This document shows, piece by piece, positions 13,973 to 19,618 of a DNA stretch of 41,201 bases. The DNA is from a virus. The position numbers and the translations under genes were made by a program. A model generated the notes under the pieces. That model saw only the letters and a program-made list of their open reading frames with translations. It had not been told where the DNA came from and did not search any database. The DNA lies in the IMG/VR virus record IMGVR_UViG_3300049733_000155, positions 1 through 41,201 of that record; one strand, given 5' to 3'. How positions within the stretch are numbered: the first letter of the stretch is position 1; the number at the start of each line of letters is the position of its first letter.

Positions 13973-14176
13973 TCACTCCTCAGCGCCGTCGCGCAGGGCC
14001 TTGGCGGTCGCGCGGATGTCCTTGGCGAGCTCGCGCTCTTCGCTGGCCATTTCCGCTTTTTGCTCCGCGTGCTCGACCTTGAGGTCGGCGAGCTGGAGGG
14101 TCAGCCGGGCCAGCTGGCGGCCGAGATTTTTGGCCTCGGCATCCGTTAGCGGGATCAATCGGCGCTGATCGCTCAT
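13973..14176 (-). CDS. Small coiled-coil protein upstream of ERF
   Basis: 67 residues, almost wholly helical with heptad-like spacing ('AKNLGRQLARLTLQLADLKVEHAEQKAEMASEERELAKDIRATAKAL'). It ends 5 bases before the ERF start, so it is in the same transcript. Small coiled-coil genes often accompany phage recombinases; role unknown. Confidence 0.65.
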   Translation of the reverse strand: MSDQRRLIPLTDAEAKNLGRQLARLTLQLADLKVEHAEQKAEMASEERELAKDIRATAKALRDGAEE

Positions 14177-14258
14177 CGCTCGGCCTCCGCATGTTGGCGA
14201 TGTGTTTCGCGTAGGTCTCCCGCGCGGCGCGCGGCCAGCGGGGATTGGGTTTATTCAT
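13980..14258 (-). CDS. ORF after methyltransferase, only N-terminus looks genuine
   Basis: 92-residue frame. The first ~30 residues (MNKPNPRWPRAARETYAKHI...) look like a real phage protein start and begin with ATG overlapping the methyltransferase stop. From residue 30 on it overlaps the coiled-coil gene completely in another frame and has the Pro/Arg/Gly composition of a shadow frame. Either a short gene has lost its stop, or the frame was broken when the methyltransferase cassette arrived. Shown at low confidence. Confidence 0.3.
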   Translation of the reverse strand: MNKPNPRWPRAARETYAKHIANMRRPSDERSAPIDPANGCRGQKSRPPAGPADPPARRPQGRARGAKSGNGQRRARARQGHPRDRQGPARRR

Positions 14259-14916
14259 GGCGGCCGAAGGGCAACACCTCTTGTCGAAGCCGCTTGACGG
14301 CGATCTCGCAATACCGCGGCTCAATCTCGATGCCGATCGCGCGGCGATCCATGCGCTTGGCGGCCTCAAGCAGCGACCCGCTACCACAAAAGGGGTCCAG
14401 CATCGTGCGTCCGGCAAACGGACGTGCGAGCCACTGCATGACCTCGATGGGAATCGGCGCCTTGTGACCCAACTCGATGGCCAGCGCCTGCGTGCCATTT
14501 GTCTGGAGCAGGCTGCTGTGCTCAGGGCGACCGAATGCGCCTTCACCGAACACATGAATAAAGACGAGATCCCATCGCCACGGCCCCGCCGCTGGGCTGT
14601 TGACGAACGAGCGATGCCAGACGAGCGTTCGACAATGCGGCAGCGCGCGGATGCTGGAGCGAATGAACTCATAGCCTCGGCCACTTGAGGTGCCGAAGAC
14701 CATGAGCGTCTCGCAGAGCGTTGATGCGAGATGCAGCGCGACGGCGATGTTGCCCGAGGCCTGAAACTCGGTTTCGGACCGGCCAACGCTATATGGCGGA
14801 TCCGTGATGATCAGCGGCACCTTGTGGTCGAGCAGCGGAAGAATCGTGCGACAGTCGCCGCAGTACAGCGTGATGCCGGGCTCCTCGTAGAACAGATAAT
14901 CGCGCAGGCTATTCAT
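14251..14916 (-). CDS. Beta-class DNA methyltransferase (N6-adenine or N4-cytosine)
   Basis: 221 residues. Motif IV 'LIITDPPYSVG' lies near residue 40 and the AdoMet-binding motif 'MLDPFCGSGSLLEAAKRMDRRAIGIEI' near residue 178; catalytic motif first and binding motif last is the beta-class order. 'GNIAVALHLASTLCETLMVFGTSSGRGYEF' fits the region between. It methylates DNA amino groups, likely for anti-restriction or regulation; no cognate nuclease is adjacent, so it is an orphan enzyme. It starts with ATGAATA and the next ORF starts with the same sequence; the gene is exactly bracketed by 13-base direct repeats. Confidence 0.9.
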   Translation of the reverse strand: MNSLRDYLFYEEPGITLYCGDCRTILPLLDHKVPLIITDPPYSVGRSETEFQASGNIAVALHLASTLCETLMVFGTSSGRGYEFIRSSIRALPHCRTLVWHRSFVNSPAAGPWRWDLVFIHVFGEGAFGRPEHSSLLQTNGTQALAIELGHKAPIPIEVMQWLARPFAGRTMLDPFCGSGSLLEAAKRMDRRAIGIEIEPRYCEIAVKRLRQEVLPFGRHE

Positions 14917-14922
14917 GGCGGC
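14252..14922. repeat. 13-base direct repeats bracketing the methyltransferase gene
   Basis: TATTCATGGCGGC occurs at 14252-14264 and at 14910-14922 (plus-strand reading). Each copy contains, on the minus strand, the tail of one gene ('..RHE' stop) and the ATGAATA start of the next. The unit between them is one methyltransferase gene of about 658 bp. This is the pattern expected if the gene was inserted, or can be lost, as a cassette. Confidence 0.65.
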
Positions 14923-15106
14923 TCGGGGCCATGCCGCGGCGGGGCGCGAGCTCGTCGCGGATCTTGTCGACGAGGCCCTTGGACCAATCGCGCGGGATGT
15001 GGACGCCGCAGGCGTGCGCCGAGAGGACGCCGAGCAGGCCGCGCAACAGGCGCTCGCGGCGGGCAACGAGCTCCTCAAGCTCGGCGATCCGCTCGTCGGG
15101 CGTCAT
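14909..15106 (-). CDS. Small early helical protein
   Basis: 65 residues from the ATG at 15106, which overlaps the stop of the membrane peptide gene (ATGA). N-terminal coiled-coil 'MTPDERIAELEELVARRERLLRGLLGVL', then 'HACGVHIPRDWSKGLVDKIRDELAPR'. Second gene of the leftward early operon. Function unknown. Confidence 0.6.
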   Translation of the reverse strand: MTPDERIAELEELVARRERLLRGLLGVLSAHACGVHIPRDWSKGLVDKIRDELAPRRGMAPSRHE

Positions 15107-15213
15107 CGCCGCACCCGCCGCCGCGCATCGCGCCAGTCGAGCGCGACCATGAGGGTGACGGCCACCAGCCACTGCGCGGCGGTCGCGAGGACGACGAGGT
15201 GCCAGCACTTCAT
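15103..15213 (-). CDS. 36-residue membrane peptide, first gene of the leftward operon
   Basis: MKCWHLVVLATAAQWLVAVT leads into a single transmembrane helix at about residues 5-25 and a basic tail 'DWRDARRRVRR', giving an N-out/C-in topology by the positive-inside rule. The ATG lies about 13 bases after the expected start of transcription. The stop overlaps the next gene (ATGA). Too short for most gene callers. Confidence 0.55.
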   Translation of the reverse strand: MKCWHLVVLATAAQWLVAVTLMVALDWRDARRRVRR

Positions 15214-15256
15214 TGCAAACAGAGCCCACTGTATGCAATACTCGGGGCATGAACAA
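15212..15256. promoter_or_regulatory. Overlapping divergent promoters with inverted repeat
   Basis: Rightward: TTGCAA (15213-15218), 18-base spacer, AATACT (15237-15242), with the GIY-YIG gene ATG at 15249, so nearly leaderless. Leftward: TTGTTC (15256-15251), 17-base spacer, TACAGT (15233-15228). ATTGCA (15212-15217) and TGCAAT (15234-15239) form an inverted repeat over this region. The sequence ACTGTATGCAATA (15228-15240) covers both -10 boxes and recurs with two changes at 15970-15982. It is the only divergent gene boundary of the circle apart from the moron, so it is the likely early switch. Confidence 0.6.
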
Positions 15257-15854
15257 AAAGGACGTGCGGAAGCGCATCGAAGTTGACCGCAACGTGTCCA
15301 TGTTGCGGAATCCCAAGACGGGGCGCGTCGGCTACATCGTGCAGGTCATGGTCAATGGCCGCCGGGCCAGTCGCGTCGTGGCCACGCGCGAGTTGGCCAT
15401 CGCGCTCCGAAACCAATGGCGTCATCGTGGGGTGCCCGCCGCGAAGGCAAAGGCGACGCTGGAAGGAAAAACGGCTCAGCCGGCGCCGAGCGCAGCGATC
15501 ACCGACATTACGCCGACCGCCCTCGAGCCCGTGCTCACGCGCCTCGGGATTCCCACACTTCGGATTCCGCTGCGGATCATTGAGTCGCCCTGCGTCTACA
15601 TCTGGCTCGGCCCCGATGGATCGGTGCGGTATGCCGGGGTCGGTCGTCACGGCATCAAGCGTCCGCTGCAGCGGGATCACCACATCGCGCCGAAACTCAG
15701 ACCGGAGGATGAGCTGGTCGTCTGGACGTTCGACACTGCAGAGGAAGCCGTCCAGGCCGAGATGAATATCCTGGCGGCGATCCCGACCGCCCTGAATATC
15801 CGCTTTGGTCGAGCGTCGATGTACGAAGTTTCGCGCTCCGGCCCCATACCATGA
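15249..15854 (+). CDS. GIY-YIG endonuclease with integrase-type arm-binding N-terminal domain
   Basis: 201 residues. Residues ~15-72 ('SMLRNPKTGRVGYIVQVMVNGRRASRVVATRELAIALRNQW') align with the N-terminal domain of the integrase encoded next door ('RMLHDPKTGRVRFRVQLMVSGVRRSKEVDTQAEAVALRDRV'), an AP2/arm-binding-like beta-sheet DNA-binding domain. The C-terminal ~90 residues look like a GIY-YIG nuclease: Y117 in 'CVYIWLG', Y128 in 'RYAGVG', R138 in 'GIKRPLQR', E171 in 'QAEMNILAA', N183 in 'ALNIRFG' are in the right order for the catalytic set. The combination suggests a nuclease aimed at integrase arm sites. The gene ends 10 bases before the putative attP. Confidence 0.78.
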   Translation: MNKKDVRKRIEVDRNVSMLRNPKTGRVGYIVQVMVNGRRASRVVATRELAIALRNQWRHRGVPAAKAKATLEGKTAQPAPSAAITDITPTALEPVLTRLGIPTLRIPLRIIESPCVYIWLGPDGSVRYAGVGRHGIKRPLQRDHHIAPKLRPEDELVVWTFDTAEEAVQAEMNILAAIPTALNIRFGRASMYEVSRSGPIP

Positions 15855-15863
15855 AGGCCCCCG

Positions 15864-16036
15864 ACTGCACGGAGACTGCACGGACCAGTCGTGGAGATCG
15901 CGTTTTTGGCGGGTTTTTGACGAGCGTCGAGTCTGGTTCAGACTCGCCAGTCGGGCCGTTTCCAGGGTGACTGTACGCAATTCCACATAGTTAAGCCCGC
16001 CCACCCCTGCACGGAGTGCACGGAGACTGCACGGAG
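15864..16036. other. Putative attP: clustered TGCACGGAG repeats around a palindrome
   Basis: TGCACGGAG occurs at 15866-15874, 16008-16016, 16017-16025 and 16028-16036, with TGCACGGAC at 15877-15885. Spacing within groups is 9-11 bases, all in the same orientation. Between the groups lies a perfect 19-base palindrome with 8-base arms CGAGTCTG / CAGACTCG and a 3-base centre (15928-15946), and an ACTGTACGCAATT element (15970-15982). Arm repeats on both sides of a central dyad, directly upstream of the integrase gene, is the architecture of an attachment site. The 214-base gap between the two genes holds no ORF. The exact crossover bases cannot be given without the host junctions. Confidence 0.6.
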
Positions 16037-16040
16037 ATTT

Positions 16041-16048
16041 GCTATACT
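16041..16048 (+). promoter_or_regulatory. Extended -10 promoter of the integrase gene
   Basis: TGC-TATACT is an extended -10 (TG at 16040-16041, TATACT at 16043-16048). No good -35 is present; the place where it would lie is filled by TGCACGGAG repeats, so integrase or its GIY-YIG relative could repress this promoter by binding them. A GGAGGG ribosome site follows, 7 bases before the ATG at 16069. Confidence 0.6.
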
Positions 16049-16068
16049 GTGCCATGGAGGGACCGACG

Positions 16069-17376
16069 ATGAGTGACACGCGCAAGGGCCTCAAAGCTGG
16101 CCACGGCATTCGCATGTTGCATGATCCCAAGACCGGCCGGGTACGCTTTCGCGTGCAGCTGATGGTCAGCGGAGTGCGCCGCTCCAAGGAGGTCGACACC
16201 CAGGCCGAGGCGGTCGCGCTGCGTGACCGCGTCCTGCGCGAAGGCTGGCCCGCCGAGAACGCGCCCGATACGGATCCGATCGACCCGACCTCCGACGACG
16301 CGCCCATCCACACCGTGCGCGACGTGATGCAGTTGCACATCGGCGACCTCGCCGGGCGCGGCTGCACGACGGTCGGCTGTATCAAGAGCCTGGTCCGCGT
16401 CTGGGAGCGCGATCCGATCGCGGGCGCGCCGCTGCTGCGGACGCCCGTCGCGAAGCTCGACCTCGGCCGCCTGCGCGAGTTCTTCGACCGGCGCGCCACC
16501 GAGAGCCGCACCATTACCGGCGGCCCCTACAAGACGACCTCCATCCTGCGCGAGTACCGCACGCTCCATGCCGCGCTCAAGACCTTCCGCCACGATCTCG
16601 AGTGGCCGAGCCTGCGGGGTAAGGCGGGCTGGACGGAGGGCGAGACGGTGCCGCGCACCCCGCTGACCGAGTCGGAAAAAAAGCAGATGCTGCTGGCGCT
16701 CGCCGAGCCCTATCGCACGATCATGCAGCTCGGGATCTGGCTCAATCCGCGGCAGGCGAGCTTCACGAGGATGGAACGGGCGCACCTCCACCTCGACGTC
16801 CCGAAACCGTGGCTCCATCTGCCGACCACGAAGACCAACAAGGAGCGCGGCGAGATCGTGCCGCTCGAGCCGCCCGCCGTGAAACTCCTGCGCGCCCAGC
16901 TGGCCCGGCATCCCGGCAATCGCTGGGTGTTCCCGAGCCCGTGGAAGAAGTTCACGACGCCGATCAAGAAAAGCAAGATCTATACGACCTTCAAGACGGC
17001 GGCCCGCGCCATCGGGCGCCCCGAGCTTCGCTTCCACGACTTGCGGCATCAGTTCGCCTCGGAACTCCTGGCGCTCGGCTATTCGGTGCCCCAGATCGCC
17101 GAGGCGGGCCGGTGGAAGCGCGCCGTCACGATCTACATGCATCAGGCGGATCCGGTCACACGCTCGATGCAGATCTTGGCCTCCTTCATGACGAAGCTGG
17201 GCAGGGTGATCGTCATCTTGGCCTTGCCCTCCGCGACGGGAGCCCGAGGTTTCGCGGCCTTCATCCGCGTGGGGGCTTGCGCTCCGCGCCTTGGCGCAAC
17301 TCGTTACGCAGCGCCTTCTCGATCAATTCGCCCAGCGTGGTATCGCGGTCCACGGCGGCTTTCTTCGCCGCTTTGA
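16069..17376 (+). CDS. int: Tyrosine recombinase integrase
   Basis: 435 residues. Catalyses site-specific integration and excision. Residues ~8-65 form an arm-type binding domain, ~85-200 a core-binding SAM-like domain ('HTVRDVMQLHIGDLAGRGCTTVGCIKSLVRVWERD'), and the rest the catalytic domain: R228 in 'WLNPRQASF', 'TKTNKERGEIVPL', H323 and R326 in 'FHDLRHQFASELL', a 'GRW' in place of the usual GH, and Y356 in 'TIYMHQADP'. The start MSDTRKGL was chosen for its GGAGGG site. The last ~50 residues are unusual for the family and overlap antisense RHH genes, suggesting the original end was lost when those genes arrived. Confidence 0.92.
   Translation: MSDTRKGLKAGHGIRMLHDPKTGRVRFRVQLMVSGVRRSKEVDTQAEAVALRDRVLREGWPAENAPDTDPIDPTSDDAPIHTVRDVMQLHIGDLAGRGCTTVGCIKSLVRVWERDPIAGAPLLRTPVAKLDLGRLREFFDRRATESRTITGGPYKTTSILREYRTLHAALKTFRHDLEWPSLRGKAGWTEGETVPRTPLTESEKKQMLLALAEPYRTIMQLGIWLNPRQASFTRMERAHLHLDVPKPWLHLPTTKTNKERGEIVPLEPPAVKLLRAQLARHPGNRWVFPSPWKKFTTPIKKSKIYTTFKTAARAIGRPELRFHDLRHQFASELLALGYSVPQIAEAGRWKRAVTIYMHQADPVTRSMQILASFMTKLGRVIVILALPSATGARGFAAFIRVGACAPRLGATRYAAPSRSIRPAWYRGPRRLSSPL
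17142..17264 (-). CDS. Possible truncated second ribbon-helix-helix gene
   Basis: A 40-residue ORF whose ATG overlaps the stop of the RHH gene (ATGA). It reads MKAAKPRAPVAEGKAKMTIT followed by 'LPSFVMKEAKIC', resembling the basic linker plus 'KMTITLP..V.KEAK' start of an RHH protein, then ends early. It lies antisense to the integrase 3' end. Either a truncated relic of a tandem RHH pair or a chance frame. Confidence 0.3.
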   Translation of the reverse strand: MKAAKPRAPVAEGKAKMTITLPSFVMKEAKICIERVTGSA

Positions 17377-17443
17377 CGACCGTCTCGTCGACGTTGACCG
17401 TGATCTTCATCTTGCCGGGCGGCACGCCCTGCGGACTAGGCAT
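17261..17443 (-). CDS. Ribbon-helix-helix (CopG/Arc-like) DNA-binding protein
   Basis: 60 residues. 'KMKITVNVDETVVKAAKKAAVDRDTTLGELIEKALRNELRQG' is a textbook RHH: beta strand, helix, turn, helix. Such proteins repress their own promoter and are often antitoxins; no toxin gene is recognisable beside it. The start is uncertain: ATG 17443 sits in the -10 of the promoter found upstream, so an internal start at 17410 (MKITVNVDE) is possible. The gene overlaps the integrase 3' end on the opposite strand by 116 bases. Confidence 0.7.
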   Translation of the reverse strand: MPSPQGVPPGKMKITVNVDETVVKAAKKAAVDRDTTLGELIEKALRNELRQGAERKPPRG

Positions 17444-17467
17444 ACGTGTCCACGCGTCCCTTGTCAA
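17439..17467 (-). promoter_or_regulatory. Promoter for the RHH gene
   Basis: TTGACA (17467-17462), a 17-base spacer, and TATGCC (17444-17439) as a poor -10. A further -10-like TATACT lies upstream on the same strand near 17484. The perfect -35 and correct spacing make the first one credible, though it would place the first RHH ATG inside the promoter. Confidence 0.4.
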
Positions 17468-17810
17468 GTCGCATTTACGGAAAAAGTATACGCCGGAATC
17501 TCCGGGGGGTTATTGGTCGTTGGCCCAGGAGCTATCGGCCAGCGCCTATAGGTAGGGGGCCTCGCTATCGACCCGGGCCGCCCACTCAGGTATTTTTTAT
17601 CTGGACACGTGGACGCGGGTGGCGATAAATGGCGGGCACCTGAAGGTTCCTTCACGCTGCATGCACCGCGCGGCACCCGCGCGGTCACCGTATCGGACCC
17701 GTGAGGAGTCGCTCACATGCTAGGGCCGATCGACCGCCGTGAGGTTGTATCACTTACTACTTGTAACCACTTTTTGACAGGAGGCCGCCGGGCCGCGCAG
17801 GGTGTCCGCC
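17468..17810. other. Intergenic control region with two inverted repeats and an AT-rich island
   Basis: No gene of note. It contains TGAAGG-TT-CCTTCA (17641-17654), a perfect hairpin ACCGCGCGG-cac-CCGCGCGGT (17665-17685), and GTGAG-gagtcg-CTCAC (17701-17715). Bases 17743-17775 are distinctly AT-rich with repeated ACTT, which in this GC-rich genome marks a probable promoter/operator for the HTH gene operon. I could not place -35/-10 boxes with confidence. None of the hairpins is followed by a T-run. Confidence 0.5.
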
Positions 17811-18146
17811 ATGCGCAGCCCATCCCTCGCGCGTGACGCGGCGGACGCCATGCCCCACCGGCTGACGCCCGACCAGCGGCGCGCCTATGAGGCGCTCCGC
17901 GTCCTGGTTGTGGAACTCGTCGATGAGTACGAGCTGCCCCAGCGCGTGCTGGCCGAGGCCTGCGAGGTCACGCAGCAGGCCGTCTCGCATGTGCTCAAGG
18001 GCAAGACGACGGCGGTCGAGACGCTGCTGCGGCTCGCCTTCGCGATTCTGTCCGGGCTCACCAGTCCGGATCGGCTCAAGCTCCGCGCCAGCATGACGCT
18101 CGCGCGGGAAGCGATGCGCAATCACGACCGGCCGAGAGCGAAATGA
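17811..18146 (+). CDS. HTH regulator
   Basis: 111 residues from ATG 17811 (GTG 17802 is also possible). The centre 'LPQRVLAEACEVTQQAVSHVLKGKTTAVETLLRLAFAI' is an XRE-like helix-turn-helix: 'VLAEACEVTQQAVSHVLKG' has the expected spacing, with the recognition helix after 'VTQQ'. No C-terminal oligomerisation/cleavage domain, so a Cro-like or small repressor role is more likely than a full CI. It is the first gene of a rightward operon of overlapping small genes and follows a region rich in inverted repeats. Confidence 0.75.
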   Translation: MRSPSLARDAADAMPHRLTPDQRRAYEALRVLVVELVDEYELPQRVLAEACEVTQQAVSHVLKGKTTAVETLLRLAFAILSGLTSPDRLKLRASMTLAREAMRNHDRPRAK

Positions 18147-18301
18147 AGCTCACGCCCGCCGCGCTCCGCTGGCAACTCTCGCGGGGGGAGTTCGCGCTCG
18201 CCATGCAGCAGGCGATCGCCGAGACGCGCGCCCATGTCGCCGCGGTGCGGCGCCAGACGGCGCGCACCTATGCATTCCTGCTCATGCGGGGGTACCGGTG
18301 A
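18143..18301 (+). CDS. Small helical protein
   Basis: 52 residues starting MKLTPAALRWQLSRGEF, mostly helical and basic; the ATG overlaps the HTH gene stop and the stop overlaps the next GTG. Function unknown, co-expressed with the regulator. Confidence 0.5.
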   Translation: MKLTPAALRWQLSRGEFALAMQQAIAETRAHVAAVRRQTARTYAFLLMRGYR

Positions 18302-18474
18302 AGGACGGGGCGGCCGAGCTCGTGCGGCTGCTCTCCGCGATTGCGGTGAATGCGCGCGATGCCATTGCCGCCATCGACGCGGGCGACGCGACCCGCTTGC
18401 GCCTGCGGCTCGACGATCACCAGAGGCTGACGGCGGACGTCGAGCGGATCACCAGCCATGTGGCCCGGCCGTGA
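18298..18474 (+). CDS. Small helical protein
   Basis: 58 residues starting MKDGAAELVRLLSAIAVNAR; helical, with alternating acidic and basic residues. GTG start overlaps the upstream stop (GTGA) and its stop overlaps the next GTG. Function unknown. Confidence 0.5.
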   Translation: MKDGAAELVRLLSAIAVNARDAIAAIDAGDATRLRLRLDDHQRLTADVERITSHVARP

Positions 18475-18668
18475 TCTATCACTGCCCGGCCTGTCCCGGC
18501 ACCTGGGCGCTCCACGAGCCGCCGACCCGCGAGCAACTGGCGATCATCGGCGACCACATGCTGCGGCACCATCCGCGCCCGCCTGAGGGCGAGCACGAAC
18601 TCGGGCGCATCGAGGATTTTGTCGAGGACGCCGGCGGGCAGATGATTTACCGGCCGAGGCCGCGATGA
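18471..18668 (+). CDS. Small zinc-finger protein
   Basis: 65 residues from a GTG overlapping the previous stop. 'CPACPGTWALHEPPTREQLAIIGDHMLRHH' has a CxxC pair followed by H-x4-H, like a C2H2 finger with a long loop. The C-terminal part is acidic and then Arg-rich. Function unknown. Confidence 0.55.
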   Translation: MIYHCPACPGTWALHEPPTREQLAIIGDHMLRHHPRPPEGEHELGRIEDFVEDAGGQMIYRPRPR

Positions 18669-18874
18669 GCGACATGCTGAGCCCGCTGCGCCGCGCGGAA
18701 CGGATCCTCGGCAACCGCCTGATCGTGCTCGAGCGGCAGTTGCCGGGCAACTACGACAACTCGCCCCTCTGGGCCGAGTACCTGCAGACGCTCCACGAGT
18801 TGCGCGAGCTCCACAAGACGCTGCGCCCGCCGCCCTATCCGCCTGATGACATCGAGCGGCGGCGCCGCGAGTGA
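18665..18874 (+). CDS. Small helical protein
   Basis: 69 residues, 'MSDMLSPLRRAERILGNRL' then a long amphipathic helix 'LQTLHELRELHKTLRPPPYPPDDIERRRRE'. Start and stop both overlap neighbours. Function unknown. Confidence 0.55.
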   Translation: MSDMLSPLRRAERILGNRLIVLERQLPGNYDNSPLWAEYLQTLHELRELHKTLRPPPYPPDDIERRRRE

Positions 18875-19269
18875 GCCTGAGCTTGCGCCCCTGCACGATC
18901 ACGGAGGCGCGCCGCTTTATCGGACGCCATCACCGGCATAGCGCCGCGCCGAGTAGCGGGCTCTTCGCCGTCGCCGTCGGGAATCCCGAGCTCTGCGGCG
19001 TGGCCTTGGTCGGGCGCCCCGTCGCCCGCCGCCTCGATGACGGCTGGACGGCCGAGATCACGCGGGTCTGTACGCTCGGCGAGCGGAATGCCTGCTCGAT
19101 GCTCTATGGCGCCTGCGTCCGGGCGGCGAAGGCTCTCGGCTACCGGCGGATCATCACGTACACGCTCGCCAGCGAATCCGGGGCCTCGCTCCGGGCGACC
19201 GGCGCGACGAGCGAGCCCGCGACCAGCGGACCAGGAAATAATCTAGGCGGGGCTAACGCCGGGCCGTAA
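18871..19269 (+). CDS. GNAT-like (XF1762 family) acetyltransferase, altered C-terminus
   Basis: 132 residues from a GTG. The order 'ITEARRFIGRHHRHSAAP', 'FAVAVGNPELCGVALVGRPVARRLDDGWTAEITRVCTLGERNACSMLYGACVRAAKALGYRRIITYTLASESGASLRA' is that of the phage-borne XF1762 family. Normally a further segment with conserved Gly-Trp and 'GGGSW'-like residues follows; here the sequence becomes 'TGATSEPATSGPGNNLGGANAGP' and stops inside leader A. The last strand is therefore lost or shifted out of frame and the enzyme may be inactive. Target of this family is not known to me. Confidence 0.75.
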   Translation: MSLSLRPCTITEARRFIGRHHRHSAAPSSGLFAVAVGNPELCGVALVGRPVARRLDDGWTAEITRVCTLGERNACSMLYGACVRAAKALGYRRIITYTLASESGASLRATGATSEPATSGPGNNLGGANAGP

Positions 19270-19317
19270 CCCGACGTCGCCCCTAACCACCGAACCCCCT
19301 TGATTGGAGGGAGCGCA
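19247..19317 (+). promoter_or_regulatory. Structured leader, copy A
   Basis: Three predicted hairpins: outer stem GGGGC/GCCCC (19249-19253 with 19279-19283), inner stem CGGG/CCCG (19260-19263 with 19270-19273) closing the loop CCGTAA, and CCCT/AGGG (19297-19300 with 19308-19311) with a 7-base loop; the last holds the Shine-Dalgarno GGAGGG. The ATG at 19318 follows. Copy B has the same architecture with compensating changes. The loop TAA is also the stop codon of the upstream acetyltransferase gene. Confidence 0.6.
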
Positions 19318-19611
19318 ATGGCTGACCGGATAGTACCCGAACCCCCCACCGTCGACGAACTTCTGAAGTCCAGCGGACTCATGCGCTACGTCCTGATGCG
19401 CCTCATTCGGGCGCGTGCGCGCACGGCCCGCCTCCAGGCGACCGACGAACAAACCAAGGCCGAGTTCGCGCGGATCGAGAAGCTGGCCGACGACGGTCTG
19501 AGCCAGCCGCTGGATGGCCGGGCGCGCATTCTCTACGAGGCGCTGGAGACCGAGATGGCGCGCGTCACCGGCGTGCTCGGGCGGATGGATGGGGCGCACG
19601 CGATGATCTGA
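19318..19611 (+). CDS. Small helical protein behind leader A
   Basis: 97 residues from MADRIVPEPPTVDELLKS, with a strong GGAGGG ribosome site. Predicted to be nearly all helical: 'LMRYVLMRLIRARARTARLQ', 'TKAEFARIEKLADDGLSQP' and 'RILYEALETEMARVTGVLGRM'. No family recognised. It lies between two copies of the same structured leader and shares no homology with the other gene so controlled. Confidence 0.65.
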   Translation: MADRIVPEPPTVDELLKSSGLMRYVLMRLIRARARTARLQATDEQTKAEFARIEKLADDGLSQPLDGRARILYEALETEMARVTGVLGRMDGAHAMI

Positions 19612-19618
19612 GGCCGAG

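Noticed and set aside
15928-15946. GGTTCAGACTC reading as a tRNA T-arm
   Set aside because: No acceptor stem, anticodon arm or CCA context nearby; the sequence is a simple palindrome between the arm-like repeats.
15864-16036. Clustered short repeats as a CRISPR array or iteron origin
   Set aside because: The 9-base repeats have no regular spacers of CRISPR size and lie next to int, not next to a replication gene; attP/operator sites fit better.
15210-16514. 434-codon minus-strand ORF over the GIY-YIG and integrase genes
   Set aside because: Composition is that of a shadow frame and both plus-strand proteins show catalytic motifs.
17665-17685. GC-rich 9-base-pair hairpin as an intrinsic terminator
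   Set aside because: No T-run follows on either strand; kept only as an intergenic inverted repeat.
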